A stretch of DNA of 64,000 nucleotides from a virus. The position numbers and the translations under genes are program-made. Shown here one piece after another: positions 23,024 to 30,143 of this stretch (its first letter is position 1; every line of letters begins with the position of its first letter). The DNA is taken from IMG/VR virus record IMGVR_UViG_3300022891_000002, positions 1 through 64,000 of that record. The stretch is one strand, 5' to 3'. The notes under the pieces were generated by a model. The model was not told the origin of the DNA. It was given only the letters and a program-made list of their open reading frames with translations, and ran no database searches.

Positions 23024-23377
23024 ATGACTAAACTAAGACATGACGGTGGAGAGAAGAAGTTCACAGATAAGATTGATAGTTTAATATTAGCTGTTAAGAA
23101 TGCTTCTACTCCAGAAGACAAAGAAAAAGCTATTAGTGAGAGAAATAACTATTTTGAAGACCAAGGACACTATGTAGTTAGACGAGGGGATAATAGGGAA
23201 GGAGCAATAGTTACTTATGCTATTTCTAACGTATTGTTTAACTCTGATTTAGATAGCTCAGATGACTTAATCTACTCTCTACTAATAATCTTAGATGAAG
23301 AGAAATATGATGTAGAAGAGTTTTGTAAAAAAGGTGAAAAGTTAGGATTGACTTATACATTTAAGGAAGTTGAGTAA
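23024..23377 (+). CDS. Unknown protein, paralog of the gene at 23601
   Basis: A 117-residue protein starting MTKLRHDGGEKKF. The frame extends about 110 bases upstream with coding-like content but no start codon. The middle (ERNNYFEDQGHYVVRR and ATIVTYAI-like IVTYAISNVLF) aligns with the frameshifted gene at 23601-23934, so the two are duplicates. The C-terminal half is acidic. Function unknown. Confidence 0.62.
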   Translation: MTKLRHDGGEKKFTDKIDSLILAVKNASTPEDKEKAISERNNYFEDQGHYVVRRGDNREGAIVTYAISNVLFNSDLDSSDDLIYSLLIILDEEKYDVEEFCKKGEKLGLTYTFKEVE

Positions 23378-23382
23378 GAGTT

Positions 23383-23595
23383 ATGACTGAAGATAAAGAA
23401 TACGATTTTGAAGAGTTAAAGACACGTACAGTAGAAGCACTAAAAACAAGTAATCTATCTATTCGAGAGTTCCATTATTTTAAGGTAACTTTAGAAGATA
23501 GTAAGGGTAATAAAACTGAGCTTGGTCACTATCCAATATGTTTAGTAGATGAGTATAAACAGTTTGTAGAAGATAATTTACCTAAAGGAGAATAA
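23383..23595 (+). CDS. Small acidic protein of unknown function
   Basis: A 70-residue protein six bases after the upstream stop, with TAAGAG as a weak ribosome-binding site. It has a beta-rich middle (EFHYFKVTLEDSKGNKTEL). It lies between two paralogous genes. Function unknown. Confidence 0.62.
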   Translation: MTEDKEYDFEELKTRTVEALKTSNLSIREFHYFKVTLEDSKGNKTELGHYPICLVDEYKQFVEDNLPKGE

Positions 23596-23600
23596 TAATT

Positions 23601-23934
23601 ATGGCTACTACAACAGAGATGGAAATTCGTTTATTACACGAAGATATTGCTAGATTACATAAAGCAACTAAAGTAGAAGATAAGAAGAAACGAATATTTG
23701 AATGGTAGAGGTTATAAAGTAATTAATGTACTAGATATTAATGGTTATCATATAACTTACGCAATCCACGAGTATTTATTTGATAATAGAGTAATGCAAG
23801 GAAGAGACAAAGATGAAAATAACGAAGAAGATAGTTGGGCAGTTATCGAGTTAGGAGCTTATTACTTTGATGAAGAGAAGCATAGTGCAAAAGGAGAAAC
23901 TGTTTTCTTAGCTGGAGTAGAGCAACCTGAGTAA
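23601..23934 (+). pseudogene. Paralog of the 117-residue gene, split by a frameshift
   Basis: An ATG at 23601 with AAAGGAG opens 35 residues (MATTTEMEIRLLHEDIARL) and stops at 23708. A second frame, 23698-23934, starts with TTG and has no ribosome-binding site. Its upstream codons read RNEYLNGRGYKVI, which align with RNNYFEDQGHYVV of the 117-residue gene. One base fewer in the AAGAAGAAACG stretch near 23685-23695 joins both parts into a protein of about 110 residues. So this is one gene, broken or misassembled. Function unknown. Confidence 0.6.
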
Positions 23935-24002
23935 GGAACTACTTCTATTAATTCTTTGTTATAACTAGATTACATGAAGTTTGACCTTCTAAATTTGCTA
24001 AG

Positions 24003-24028
24003 TAGCTGGGTGGTTCCCGGCTATTTTT
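24003..24028 (+). terminator. Rho-independent terminator
   Basis: TAGCTGGG pairs with CCCGGCTA (eight pairs, one T-G) around a five-base loop and is followed by TTTTT. It ends the rightward run 19462-23934. Confidence 0.85.
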
Positions 24029-24033
24029 ATGAC

Positions 24034-24066
24034 AAAAAGAGGTAAAAGTTATCCGGCTCTTACCTC
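24034..24066 (-). terminator. Rho-independent terminator
   Basis: On the minus strand GAGGTAA and TTACCTC form a perfect seven-pair stem followed by TTTTT. It ends the leftward run coming from 30.1 kb and lies back to back with the rightward terminator. Confidence 0.8.
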
Positions 24067-24091
24067 AACTAACTAACGAATTATCTGTACA

Positions 24092-24322
24092 TTATAGCTT
24101 TATAGGCTCTAAAACATAATAAACCCACAAAACTATTTCTTTATACTCAACTAATGCCCAACCCTGATTCTCTAACAGTTCTTCATCTTTTTTACTCATA
24201 ACTCCTAAATCTTCAACTAATATATCGAAAGTGAGTCTATCATCTTCTACTGTTATTCTTCCTTTTGGATGTGACCTAGCTAGTAATAGAAGTCCTTCAG
24301 CTATTTCTTGTGTTAATTTCAT
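24092..24322 (-). CDS. Small paralog pair, member A
   Basis: A 76-residue protein. It aligns with the 77-residue gene at 24562 through LLLLARSHPKGRI, a central D-rich strand, KKDEELLENQGWAL and a W near the end. The pattern recalls small phage proteins that end in LGW-x-W, of unknown function. No clear ribosome-binding site; it starts one base after the upstream stop. Confidence 0.6.
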   Translation of the reverse strand: MKLTQEIAEGLLLLARSHPKGRITVEDDRLTFDILVEDLGVMSKKDEELLENQGWALVEYKEIVLWVYYVLEPIKL

Positions 24323-24323
24323 A

Positions 24324-24569
24324 TTATTTACTAATAAACTCTTCGTATTTTATTTGACTACATCTAATTTCTTTAACTTCTACTAATCTTTCTTCTACTA
24401 ATTTCTGAATAAGACCTTGGTATTTTTCAATAGTAATATTTACATAAGTCTCTTTTTCTGTTTGTTTACTTATAGTACCTGTACCAATTTTATATCCTCT
24501 TTCTTCATATATAGGAATGGTAGACTTGCTATTAGCTAATTGATTTACCTTAGTTTGATATTCAATCAT
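24324..24569 (-). CDS. Small protein of unknown function
   Basis: An 81-residue protein starting MIEYQTKVNQLANSKS. A longer start at 24644 would lie inside the upstream gene; the ATG at 24569 has AAGGTA and overlaps the upstream stop by eight bases. It is beta-rich, then helical (EKYQGLIQKLVEERLVEVK). Function unknown. Confidence 0.62.
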   Translation of the reverse strand: MIEYQTKVNQLANSKSTIPIYEERGYKIGTGTISKQTEKETYVNITIEKYQGLIQKLVEERLVEVKEIRCSQIKYEEFISK

Positions 24570-24795
24570 TGATAGTACCTTGTAGTTCAAATTCCCAGTA
24601 ATAAGTCTCTTCATAATAGTTAAGTCTCCAATCCCAATCTTCAAGTATCTTTTTAGTTTCAGGTACTAAATCATCTTCCATACCTCTTACATGGAGTTCT
24701 TCTCTAGAAAATCCCATTCTTACTTTAGCTTTAGGATATAGAGCTAATAGAAGATTTAGTCCTTTAATTAGATTTTGAGTTGATTCATCTTTCAT
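24562..24795 (-). CDS. Small paralog pair, member B
   Basis: A 77-residue protein aligned with member A at 24092: GLNLLLALYPKAKV, then REELHVRGMEDDL, KKILEDWDWRL and a final YYWEFEL. One unrelated gene separates the pair. Function unknown. Confidence 0.6.
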   Translation of the reverse strand: MKDESTQNLIKGLNLLLALYPKAKVRMGFSREELHVRGMEDDLVPETKKILEDWDWRLNYYEETYYWEFELQGTIND

Positions 24796-24807
24796 AGTTC
24801 TATTCTC

Positions 24808-24969
24808 TTAAAGGTCTTTAAACAACCAAAATAACCAATTACCAAATCTGTTTAACCATTTTTTCATATCTATCTCTTTGTTGACTAAATACTCTTCATA
24901 TAAAGAACCAAATAGACATAATAGAAAACCAATTATTAGAACCAATACTGTGAACTGTAAATATATCAT
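24808..24969 (-). CDS. Small single-pass membrane protein
   Basis: A 53-residue gene below usual cutoffs. Its ATG overlaps the MazG-like gene's stop (TAATG) and AAGGAA precedes it. Residues 4-22 are a hydrophobic membrane segment (LQFTVLVLIIGFLLCLFG). The rest is charged, then amphipathic with several W (KWLNRFGNWLFWLF). Function unknown. Confidence 0.6.
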   Translation of the reverse strand: MIYLQFTVLVLIIGFLLCLFGSLYEEYLVNKEIDMKKWLNRFGNWLFWLFKDL

Positions 24970-25487
24970 TATCTAATTCCTTGAGTGTTAAAACCTTCAG
25001 GATATCTACTACCTAACTTCTTCTCAAGAATCTCATAACTATCAGACAAATCAAAGACTTCACTAATCATCTTAAGTGGTTCGATATATCCGTATAAAGA
25101 ATCAATTGGTCTGCTAGGATAATCTCTTACGTATTTCTTAGCTTTTTCTAAATGTTTGAGACTTTCTTGTAAGTATTCTTGTAAATCGGCTACATCAGAC
25201 TCAGGGAATATATAGTAGTAGTAATTTTCTTTCTTACTAAAATCAATATCTTCTAGTAGATGTTCAGTCTCTAGCATTAGGGAAATAGCTATTGTATACC
25301 AAACTACGTCTGCTAATTCTTCTTTAAAGTGTTCATAGCAGACATCATAAGCTTCTATTGTTTCTCCTATTTCTCCGACTAATCCCATGAAGTAAATAGC
25401 AATAGTTAGTCTATCGTTTTTATCAAGGGAGCTAGCTGTAGTTATTACTAAATTCTTGAGTTGTTCTATCATTGATTTAGAGTTCAT
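24969..25487 (-). CDS. MazG-like nucleotide pyrophosphohydrolase
   Basis: A 172-residue protein. Metal-binding residues sit as in the all-alpha NTP pyrophosphatase family: GEIGETIE (E39, E42, E45) and KEELADVVWY (E56, E57, D60). The ending RYPEGFN is also typical of small MazG-like proteins. These enzymes hydrolyse nucleoside triphosphates or alarmone-like nucleotides to monophosphates and PPi. Phage copies are thought to adjust host nucleotide or ppGpp pools. A middle insert (about residues 75-135) is acidic and aromatic. It overlaps its upstream neighbour by 11 bases. Confidence 0.8.
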   Translation of the reverse strand: MNSKSMIEQLKNLVITTASSLDKNDRLTIAIYFMGLVGEIGETIEAYDVCYEHFKEELADVVWYTIAISLMLETEHLLEDIDFSKKENYYYYIFPESDVADLQEYLQESLKHLEKAKKYVRDYPSRPIDSLYGYIEPLKMISEVFDLSDSYEILEKKLGSRYPEGFNTQGIR

Positions 25488-25815
25488 ATAATTTGTTCAA
25501 TTGGTCAATAGTAGATTTGTTATTCGCTTTCTTCTTCCACTCTTCTAAATAACTGTTATACTCATCTATTAACTTCCTAACTTCTTCTGAAGAGTTAGAT
25601 ACTAATGCAATCATTTCTAGTTTTATATTCTCTTCCCAGATTTGAATGATGTTATTAGAATGAAACCACGGTGCATTATCATATTGAATAAAAACTATCT
25701 TTCTAGAAGTTACTATATCTGGAACTGCTGCGTAAATAAAATTAGTTAACTTCTGTTCTACTGGAAATAAAGTGTTTTGATAAATGAAATGATTTGTGAT
25801 AGGTAGTATTTTCAT
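25477..25815 (-). CDS. Protein of unknown function (112 residues)
   Basis: Beta-rich N-terminal part, then a charged helix (SEEVRKLIDEYNSYLEEWKKK). It starts in an ATGA overlap with the upstream gene and overlaps the MazG-like gene. No motif is recognised. Confidence 0.62.
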   Translation of the reverse strand: MKILPITNHFIYQNTLFPVEQKLTNFIYAAVPDIVTSRKIVFIQYDNAPWFHSNNIIQIWEENIKLEMIALVSNSSEEVRKLIDEYNSYLEEWKKKANNKSTIDQLNKLYEL

Positions 25816-26042
25816 GAATTTATCCAGTTATTGTATTTTTCGTCATCAGAGAATTTATATCCGTACTTTAAAGCTTCTTCTAGAAATAAACACTCTATCT
25901 TTCCACCTTCATCAGTTACGTAATTAACTATAACTATAGTTCCATAATCAGATTCTATTAGCTTTAGGATTTTGTAGACAGTAACTAAGATATCTACATT
26001 GAAGTGGTCTGAATGAATCGTTTGAACTAAGTATTTGTGCAT
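25812..26042 (-). CDS. Small acidic protein of unknown function
   Basis: A 76-residue protein starting MHKYLVQTIHSDHF. It lies directly after a terminator-like hairpin whose T-run reaches to within about 10 bases of the ATG, so there is no ribosome-binding site at the usual place. The hairpin may control its expression. Function unknown. Confidence 0.55.
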   Translation of the reverse strand: MHKYLVQTIHSDHFNVDILVTVYKILKLIESDYGTIVIVNYVTDEGGKIECLFLEEALKYGYKFSDDEKYNNWINS

Positions 26043-26050
26043 ATTAAAAT

Positions 26051-26084
26051 AAAAAAGTAGTCAGCTAACCCAAACTAACTACTT
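26051..26084 (-). terminator. Rho-independent terminator or attenuator
   Basis: Minus-strand AAGTAGT and ACTACTT form a perfect seven-pair stem followed by TTTT-rich sequence. It lies between the metallophosphoesterase gene and the 76-residue gene, ending about nine bases before the latter's ATG, so partial termination is possible. Confidence 0.7.
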
Positions 26085-26130
26085 AAACGTAAAAGGTCAA
26101 TTAGAGAGCTTAGTCTCTAGGTTATTACTA

Positions 26131-26940
26131 TTATACCTCTACTACTAATTGATATTGAAATTTATCATTGCTACCTTCTGTACTAGAACTATTGTTTGAA
26201 TAACTAATACAAGTGTCAGGAGCTTTTAAGTAGCCTCTTGGATTAGATATTGCGTGACATCTATCACTAAACTGATAATCTACACTTTCATGAGAATGTC
26301 CAAAAGTAACTAAATCAAACTTATCTAGAAATTTTCCAATCTCATTTAAATAGAAACAATTCATTTCGTTACCTACGTATTTCTCTGAGATAAATCTTGA
26401 GTGAGGAACGTGATGAGTAATTAGAACTTTCTTGCTTTCATCATCTGGTACGGACTTAATAAACTTAATAGCTTTTTTCGACCAAGTATCTGGAGCAAAG
26501 CAATCTTCTGAACGTTCTGACCTAATACAACGATAATCATTCATATAATACCTCATCATAGAAGTATCTACATTTTCTTCAAACCACAAGGTAGTCCCAA
26601 AGAAAGTAATGTCCTGCACTTGTATAAAATTATTCTCTAATACGTGGAGGTTAGGTCTGTACTTACATAACTTATTTATCTTCCCGTATACTTCTATAGG
26701 AGAACAACCATAATACTCATGATTACCTAAGATGTAGATAATATCTGAGTAACCTTTGCTTTCTAATAAATTAATAAAAGCATAGAGGTTAGTAATAGAT
26801 TTATCAGCTAAGCTACAAATGTCGCCAGCTAATATAAGTACATTAGAACTATTTCCCCAACTAATCTTATGTGCCAGTTCTACGGATTGGTCAGTTGATA
26901 AGAACTCTAAATGTAAATCAGAAACTACTTGTATCTTCAT
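26131..26940 (-). CDS. Calcineurin-like metallophosphoesterase
   Basis: A 269-residue protein with all the usual metal-binding motifs: DLH (8-10), GD (39-40), GNHE (72-75), HH (176-177) and GHSH (214-217). These enzymes use two metal ions to hydrolyse phosphoesters. In phages they act on nucleic acids, nucleotides or proteins; the substrate here cannot be read from sequence. Length and motif spacing are normal for the family. It is the last gene before an internal terminator and follows the six-gene paralog array. Confidence 0.85.
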   Translation of the reverse strand: MKIQVVSDLHLEFLSTDQSVELAHKISWGNSSNVLILAGDICSLADKSITNLYAFINLLESKGYSDIIYILGNHEYYGCSPIEVYGKINKLCKYRPNLHVLENNFIQVQDITFFGTTLWFEENVDTSMMRYYMNDYRCIRSERSEDCFAPDTWSKKAIKFIKSVPDDESKKVLITHHVPHSRFISEKYVGNEMNCFYLNEIGKFLDKFDLVTFGHSHESVDYQFSDRCHAISNPRGYLKAPDTCISYSNNSSSTEGSNDKFQYQLVVEV

Positions 26941-26943
26941 ATG

Positions 26944-27171
26944 TCAATCTACAAATTTGTAATATTGTTTAGTATCTTTATTTTCACTATCTAAGTCCGT
27001 AACTGTAAGAATTGATATACCTAAAAATCTATAATCGCCAGAAGCAGAAATCTCTTTAGCTTTATCTTTAGCTTTTTCTAAATCTCTGTACGCTAGTATT
27101 TTACAACTTCCATTATATTTAGCTAAATCTGGCCCTACAAATCGGTGAATCAGAATAAGATAATATGTCAT
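26944..27171 (-). CDS. Paralog array, member 6
   Basis: A 75-residue protein, MTYYLILIHRFVGPD, then LAYRDLEKAKDKAKEI and a C-terminal strand ending KQYYKFVD. It is closest to member 2 (27831), which starts MTYYFLVGF and ends KHYYQLEN. Small alpha/beta domain. The family is unrecognised, but six adjacent versions argue for function. Confidence 0.62.
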   Translation of the reverse strand: MTYYLILIHRFVGPDLAKYNGSCKILAYRDLEKAKDKAKEISASGDYRFLGISILTVTDLDSENKDTKQYYKFVD

Positions 27172-27179
27172 TTATTCTT

Positions 27180-27398
27180 TCAATAATCACAAATTAAATA
27201 ACTAATAGTAAAATCTTCTAACTCTTTTATTTTCACGTCTAATTGTCTACATTCTTTGTAGTATTTAGCTTCCCAGACAGCAGATTCTTTTTCTGTATAA
27301 ACTAAAACTAATCCAGTTTCTTCATCTCTTATGTAATCGTTGTTTAGTAGAAGCACCCAGAATTTATCTATCAAAATTACTTCTTTATTAGGCATCAT
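27180..27398 (-). CDS. Paralog array, member 5
   Basis: A 72-residue protein with LVLVYTEKESAVWEAKYY in the middle and a C-terminal strand ISYLICDY, as in the other members. Three adjacent possible starts (TTG, ATG, ATG); I chose the first ATG. It overlaps the end of the upstream member. Function unknown. Confidence 0.58.
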   Translation of the reverse strand: MMPNKEVILIDKFWVLLLNNDYIRDEETGLVLVYTEKESAVWEAKYYKECRQLDVKIKELEDFTISYLICDY

Positions 27399-27609
27399 CA
27401 ATTATTATGTAATAGTTCTTATCTACATATTTTAGTTCTAGAGGAATTACTTGTGTCATTCTAAATTCAGAAAAGAGTTTATCAGCTTCTTTTTCAGCTA
27501 CTTCTTTCTTAGTGAATAAAACTATCTTATCTGATTCTTCTTCACATACGACATCCCAACCTAATTCTTCTCCACCAAGAACATCAGTATAGTGAATTAC
27601 CCAGTACAT
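27388..27609 (-). CDS. Paralog array, member 4
   Basis: A 73-residue protein: MYWVIHYTDVLGGEE, then KIVLFTKKEVAEKEADKLF and a C-terminal strand YYIIIDDA. Its ribosome-binding site GAGGAG lies in the last codons of the upstream member, so translation is coupled. Function unknown. Confidence 0.62.
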   Translation of the reverse strand: MYWVIHYTDVLGGEELGWDVVCEEESDKIVLFTKKEVAEKEADKLFSEFRMTQVIPLELKYVDKNYYIIIDDA

Positions 27610-27614
27610 ATTAA

Positions 27615-27827
27615 TTACTCCTCGTTAATAGTTACATAAGGTCTTTCTGATGAGAGAATGCGATGAGGAATTACCTGAACTAAGTAATAAGTAGTAGATA
27701 TTTCACAGGCTTTACTTTCTGCTGTACTTCTATTACTAAATAGTTGAAGTCTAAATCCATCCGTAAATAGATGTGTTCCTGTATAATCTGTACATTGAAT
27801 TGCGTAAAGGTTCATTATTGGTTTCAT
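27615..27827 (-). CDS. Paralog array, member 3
   Basis: A 70-residue protein with NLYAIQCTDYTGTHL, then LQLFSNRSTAESKACEI, VQVIP and a final strand YVTINEE. An ATG four codons later is an alternative start that would match the other members better. Function unknown. Confidence 0.6.
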   Translation of the reverse strand: MKPIMNLYAIQCTDYTGTHLFTDGFRLQLFSNRSTAESKACEISTTYYLVQVIPHRILSSERPYVTINEE

Positions 27828-27830
27828 GAC

Positions 27831-28049
27831 TTAATTTTCAAGTTGATAGTAGTGTTTAATTTCAAGATTCTCGATATCTAACTCTAAAGTTGTACAAACT
27901 AAGACTGTCTTATAACCTTCTGAAGCCTTTACTTCTTGAGCTTTAGTTGCTGCATCATATAAATTTTGGAATAATAGCATCTGTCCACAACCCTCTGTAA
28001 TAACTATTGGACGAACTGAACCAAATCCTACAAGAAAATAATAAGTCAT
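27831..28049 (-). CDS. Paralog array, member 2
   Basis: A 72-residue protein read from the ATG that gives MTYYFLVGF, chosen because member 6 begins the same way. An ATG three codons upstream is also possible. The core is MLLFQNLYDAATKAQEV, VLVCTTLEL and a final HYYQLEN. Function unknown. Confidence 0.6.
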   Translation of the reverse strand: MTYYFLVGFGSVRPIVITEGCGQMLLFQNLYDAATKAQEVKASEGYKTVLVCTTLELDIENLEIKHYYQLEN

Positions 28050-28050
28050 A

Positions 28051-28293
28051 TCATTCATCTACTATTAAAAAGTTATGTGTTACATCTGGCCAATATTCTT
28101 GAACTACTACAAGGGTAGAATTAGTGCTAAGTTCATCAGCTACTCTTAGAGCATTTCTTCTATCTGTAAATACTAATAACTTATGGAGTATTGGGTCGCG
28201 ATACCAAATTGAGTCAGTCAAATCTCCGTCTACCCAAAAAGAACAAAGTAATGCGTAATAGTGAGGATAATCTAAGAGTGCTAATGGTGACAT
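28051..28293 (-). CDS. Paralog array, member 1
   Basis: An 80-residue protein: HYYALLCSFWVDGDL, then KLLVFTDRRNALRVADEL, VVVQEY and a final strand NFLIVDE. All members share this order: an aromatic strand, a loop rich in Gly/Asp, a strand (LLVF), a helix with regularly spaced Ala, then two strands. Function unknown. Confidence 0.62.
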   Translation of the reverse strand: MSPLALLDYPHYYALLCSFWVDGDLTDSIWYRDPILHKLLVFTDRRNALRVADELSTNSTLVVVQEYWPDVTHNFLIVDE

Positions 28294-28295
28294 AA

Positions 28296-28607
28296 TTACC
28301 GTTTTATATTAGGAAGTAGTTTTTCTGATTGATAATTTCTACTAGGAGAATAATCAAAGTTAATCTGCTCCCTTAAGTCTGGAAAGAATATAGGAGTTAC
28401 TAATGCTGCTAATAGAAGTAAACCCCAAGGAAACGATTCTTTCTGAGGTGGAGGACTAAAAGGAGAAGATGAAAATGGAGAATTAGATATGTCTTTGAAA
28501 TTCACTCTATCTTTATCAAATAAACTTTTAGGGTCGAAGCTATTAGGAGATAATAAATCGAACTTGTGAGATAAATCTGTAACGTCAACTAAATATTTCT
28601 TGTTCAT
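28296..28607 (-). CDS. Membrane protein with a Pro/Ser-rich N-terminal half
   Basis: A 103-residue protein with a GAGGAAG ribosome-binding site and an ATGA overlap with the upstream gene. Residues about 40-56 are Ser/Pro/Phe-rich (NSPFSSSPFSPPPQKE). One hydrophobic segment follows (PWGLLLLAALVTPIFF, about 60-76) and a basic end. Function unknown. Confidence 0.62.
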   Translation of the reverse strand: MNKKYLVDVTDLSHKFDLLSPNSFDPKSLFDKDRVNFKDISNSPFSSSPFSPPPQKESFPWGLLLLAALVTPIFFPDLREQINFDYSPSRNYQSEKLLPNIKR

Positions 28608-28996
28608 TGTGCTTCCTCAGTAAATAGTAGTAAAGTGTCTTCTAATTCTTTGAACATGGAAAGTTTACCTAAATTTAGGTAATTTCTCCAACCAGTTAGA
28701 ACATTTTTCTTATACATTGATTGTACATAAATCTCCTCGTGACTTCTTATCTCAAAAAATAAAGACCATTCTGTATCCCATGATAAGTGAACTCTTAAAG
28801 GTTCTTCTGTAATAACTACATCAATATTAGGAGCTGTTAGCTTTTGACTATATTTGTTATAAGTATGTACATAAAGAAATTCCCAGCATACTTCTGCATT
28901 AGTTATTAAATTCTTTAACTCTGTCTCAAGTTTTTCTAACTCTTTATACTTTTGACAATGGAGTTCTACCTTGACATCTAACAATGTGTTTTTCAT
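28604..28996 (-). CDS. Three-gene paralog set, member C
   Basis: A 130-residue protein. A helical first half (ELEKLETELKNLITNA) precedes a strand-rich block (PLRVHLSWDTEWSLFFEIRS) and a final helix (KELEDTLLLFTEEAQ). The two upstream genes share this order and the pattern of a charged W near a strand. Function unknown. Confidence 0.6.
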   Translation of the reverse strand: MKNTLLDVKVELHCQKYKELEKLETELKNLITNAEVCWEFLYVHTYNKYSQKLTAPNIDVVITEEPLRVHLSWDTEWSLFFEIRSHEEIYVQSMYKKNVLTGWRNYLNLGKLSMFKELEDTLLLFTEEAQ

Positions 28997-28998
28997 AC

Positions 28999-29421
28999 TT
29001 ACTCCACAAATAAAGATAACTTTTCAAATAATTCCGTAGCACTTAAAGAATTAATGTTAGGAGATAAATCATCATCACACATAGCAAAATTACATTCCCA
29101 AATCCAAACCTTATGAGTAAAACTATTCCGGTAAAAGAACTCTATAATCCCAGCATAAAATATCTCACACTCTAAATAATCCTCATCTTTCTCCCAAAAG
29201 AACTTAATATTAAAATCTCCTTGACTACCGTTATTAGGGGAACAATCAGGAACTTCCAACACTAAATTCCTTTGGGCTAATTTATGAGTTAGTAGAGTTA
29301 AAAAATCTTGAGCTAGATATACTACTGATTCATCACCGTTAATTCTCTTAGCTTCTTCTTTTAGTGAGTTTAGGTACTCATTCATTCGTTCTCGTCTACT
29401 CAATTGATATTCAGTGACCAT
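28999..29421 (-). CDS. Three-gene paralog set, member B
   Basis: A 140-residue protein. The core FNIKFFWEKDEDYLECEIFY and final helix ATELFEKLSLFVE line up with members A and C. Its start overlaps the upstream gene by 11 bases and has no good ribosome-binding site. An ATG at codon 13 is an alternative. Function unknown. Confidence 0.6.
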   Translation of the reverse strand: MVTEYQLSRRERMNEYLNSLKEEAKRINGDESVVYLAQDFLTLLTHKLAQRNLVLEVPDCSPNNGSQGDFNIKFFWEKDEDYLECEIFYAGIIEFFYRNSFTHKVWIWECNFAMCDDDLSPNINSLSATELFEKLSLFVE

Positions 29422-29788
29422 TGTTTTGTTTATTATTTTTGTTTATAAAGACTAAGAGTTTTTGAACTAACCAATCTGGTAATTTACCATCTAATTCATG
29501 AACTTCATTTAAAGTGGTATCTGTATCGGAGTAATAGACTAATAAATGTTCTGTACTTTCAAGTAATCGTAAAGATAGGTAGTAATAATCTCTGACCCAT
29601 TCAAATTCAATAATAGGAACATTGTATTTATCAGTATAGATTTTGACATAAGGCTCTGTTATTTTCTTGTTAGTTTTATCTTTTATTAATTTCCATAGTT
29701 GAGTAGCACTTCTAGATAAGTCGCCAATATCTTTAGTGACAGTTATCTCCGTATTGGATATTAAGTAATTTGTGGTGTTGTCAGTCAT
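29411..29788 (-). CDS. Three-gene paralog set, member A
   Basis: A 125-residue protein starting MTDNTTNYLISNTEI after GAGAG. A longer start at 29842 is rejected because a promoter lies there. The core PIIEFEWVRDYYYLSLRLL and final helix WLVQKLLVFI match the two downstream genes. It is the first gene of the operon that runs down to the metallophosphoesterase. Function unknown. Confidence 0.62.
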   Translation of the reverse strand: MTDNTTNYLISNTEITVTKDIGDLSRSATQLWKLIKDKTNKKITEPYVKIYTDKYNVPIIEFEWVRDYYYLSLRLLESTEHLLVYYSDTDTTLNEVHELDGKLPDWLVQKLLVFINKNNKQNNGH

Positions 29789-29843
29789 TTGTTTTTCTCT
29801 CAATAAAAAGTAAATAACCCCCACCTGAGTAGAGATTATCAAT

Positions 29844-29859
29844 ATTATAACGCAAGTAG
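29844..29859 (-). promoter_or_regulatory. Promoter of the 24-29.8 kb leftward operon
   Basis: Minus-strand CTACTTGCGTTATAAT matches 14 of 16 bases of the repeated promoter at 21871 and 22614 and contains a perfect TATAAT. It lies 56 bases before the ATG of the first operon gene. Confidence 0.6.
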
Positions 29860-29861
29860 TT

Positions 29862-30098
29862 TTAGAGTTTAGGTTCTACTGTTCCTACTTCTCCTTCATA
29901 TTTAACTACCCCTTCTCGTTGTAAATGAAAGAACATTTCTTCTAATTCAGATACAGAACAAGTTAACTCTTCTCCTTTCTCGTTAAAAAATGTAAGTTGA
30001 TTTTGGTCTATTTGTTCTTTTAAAGTTAAGCAACAAGTAGCTAGAGTACATGAAGTAATCTGCTCTTTTCCGTTAACAGTCTTTTTTGTGATAGTCAT
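29862..30098 (-). CDS. Small cysteine-containing protein of unknown function
   Basis: A 78-residue protein starting MTITKKTVNGKEQIT. Three cysteines cluster early (SCTLATCCL) and a fourth lies in LTCSVSEL. The C-terminus is acidic. It is divergent from the terminase gene with 45 bases between them, so the promoters must be close. Function unknown. Confidence 0.6.
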   Translation of the reverse strand: MTITKKTVNGKEQITSCTLATCCLTLKEQIDQNQLTFFNEKGEELTCSVSELEEMFFHLQREGVVKYEGEVGTVEPKL

Positions 30099-30143
30099 AG
30101 GTTTGGTATAAGATAGAAAGTAAATAACATTCTAGCATCAATC

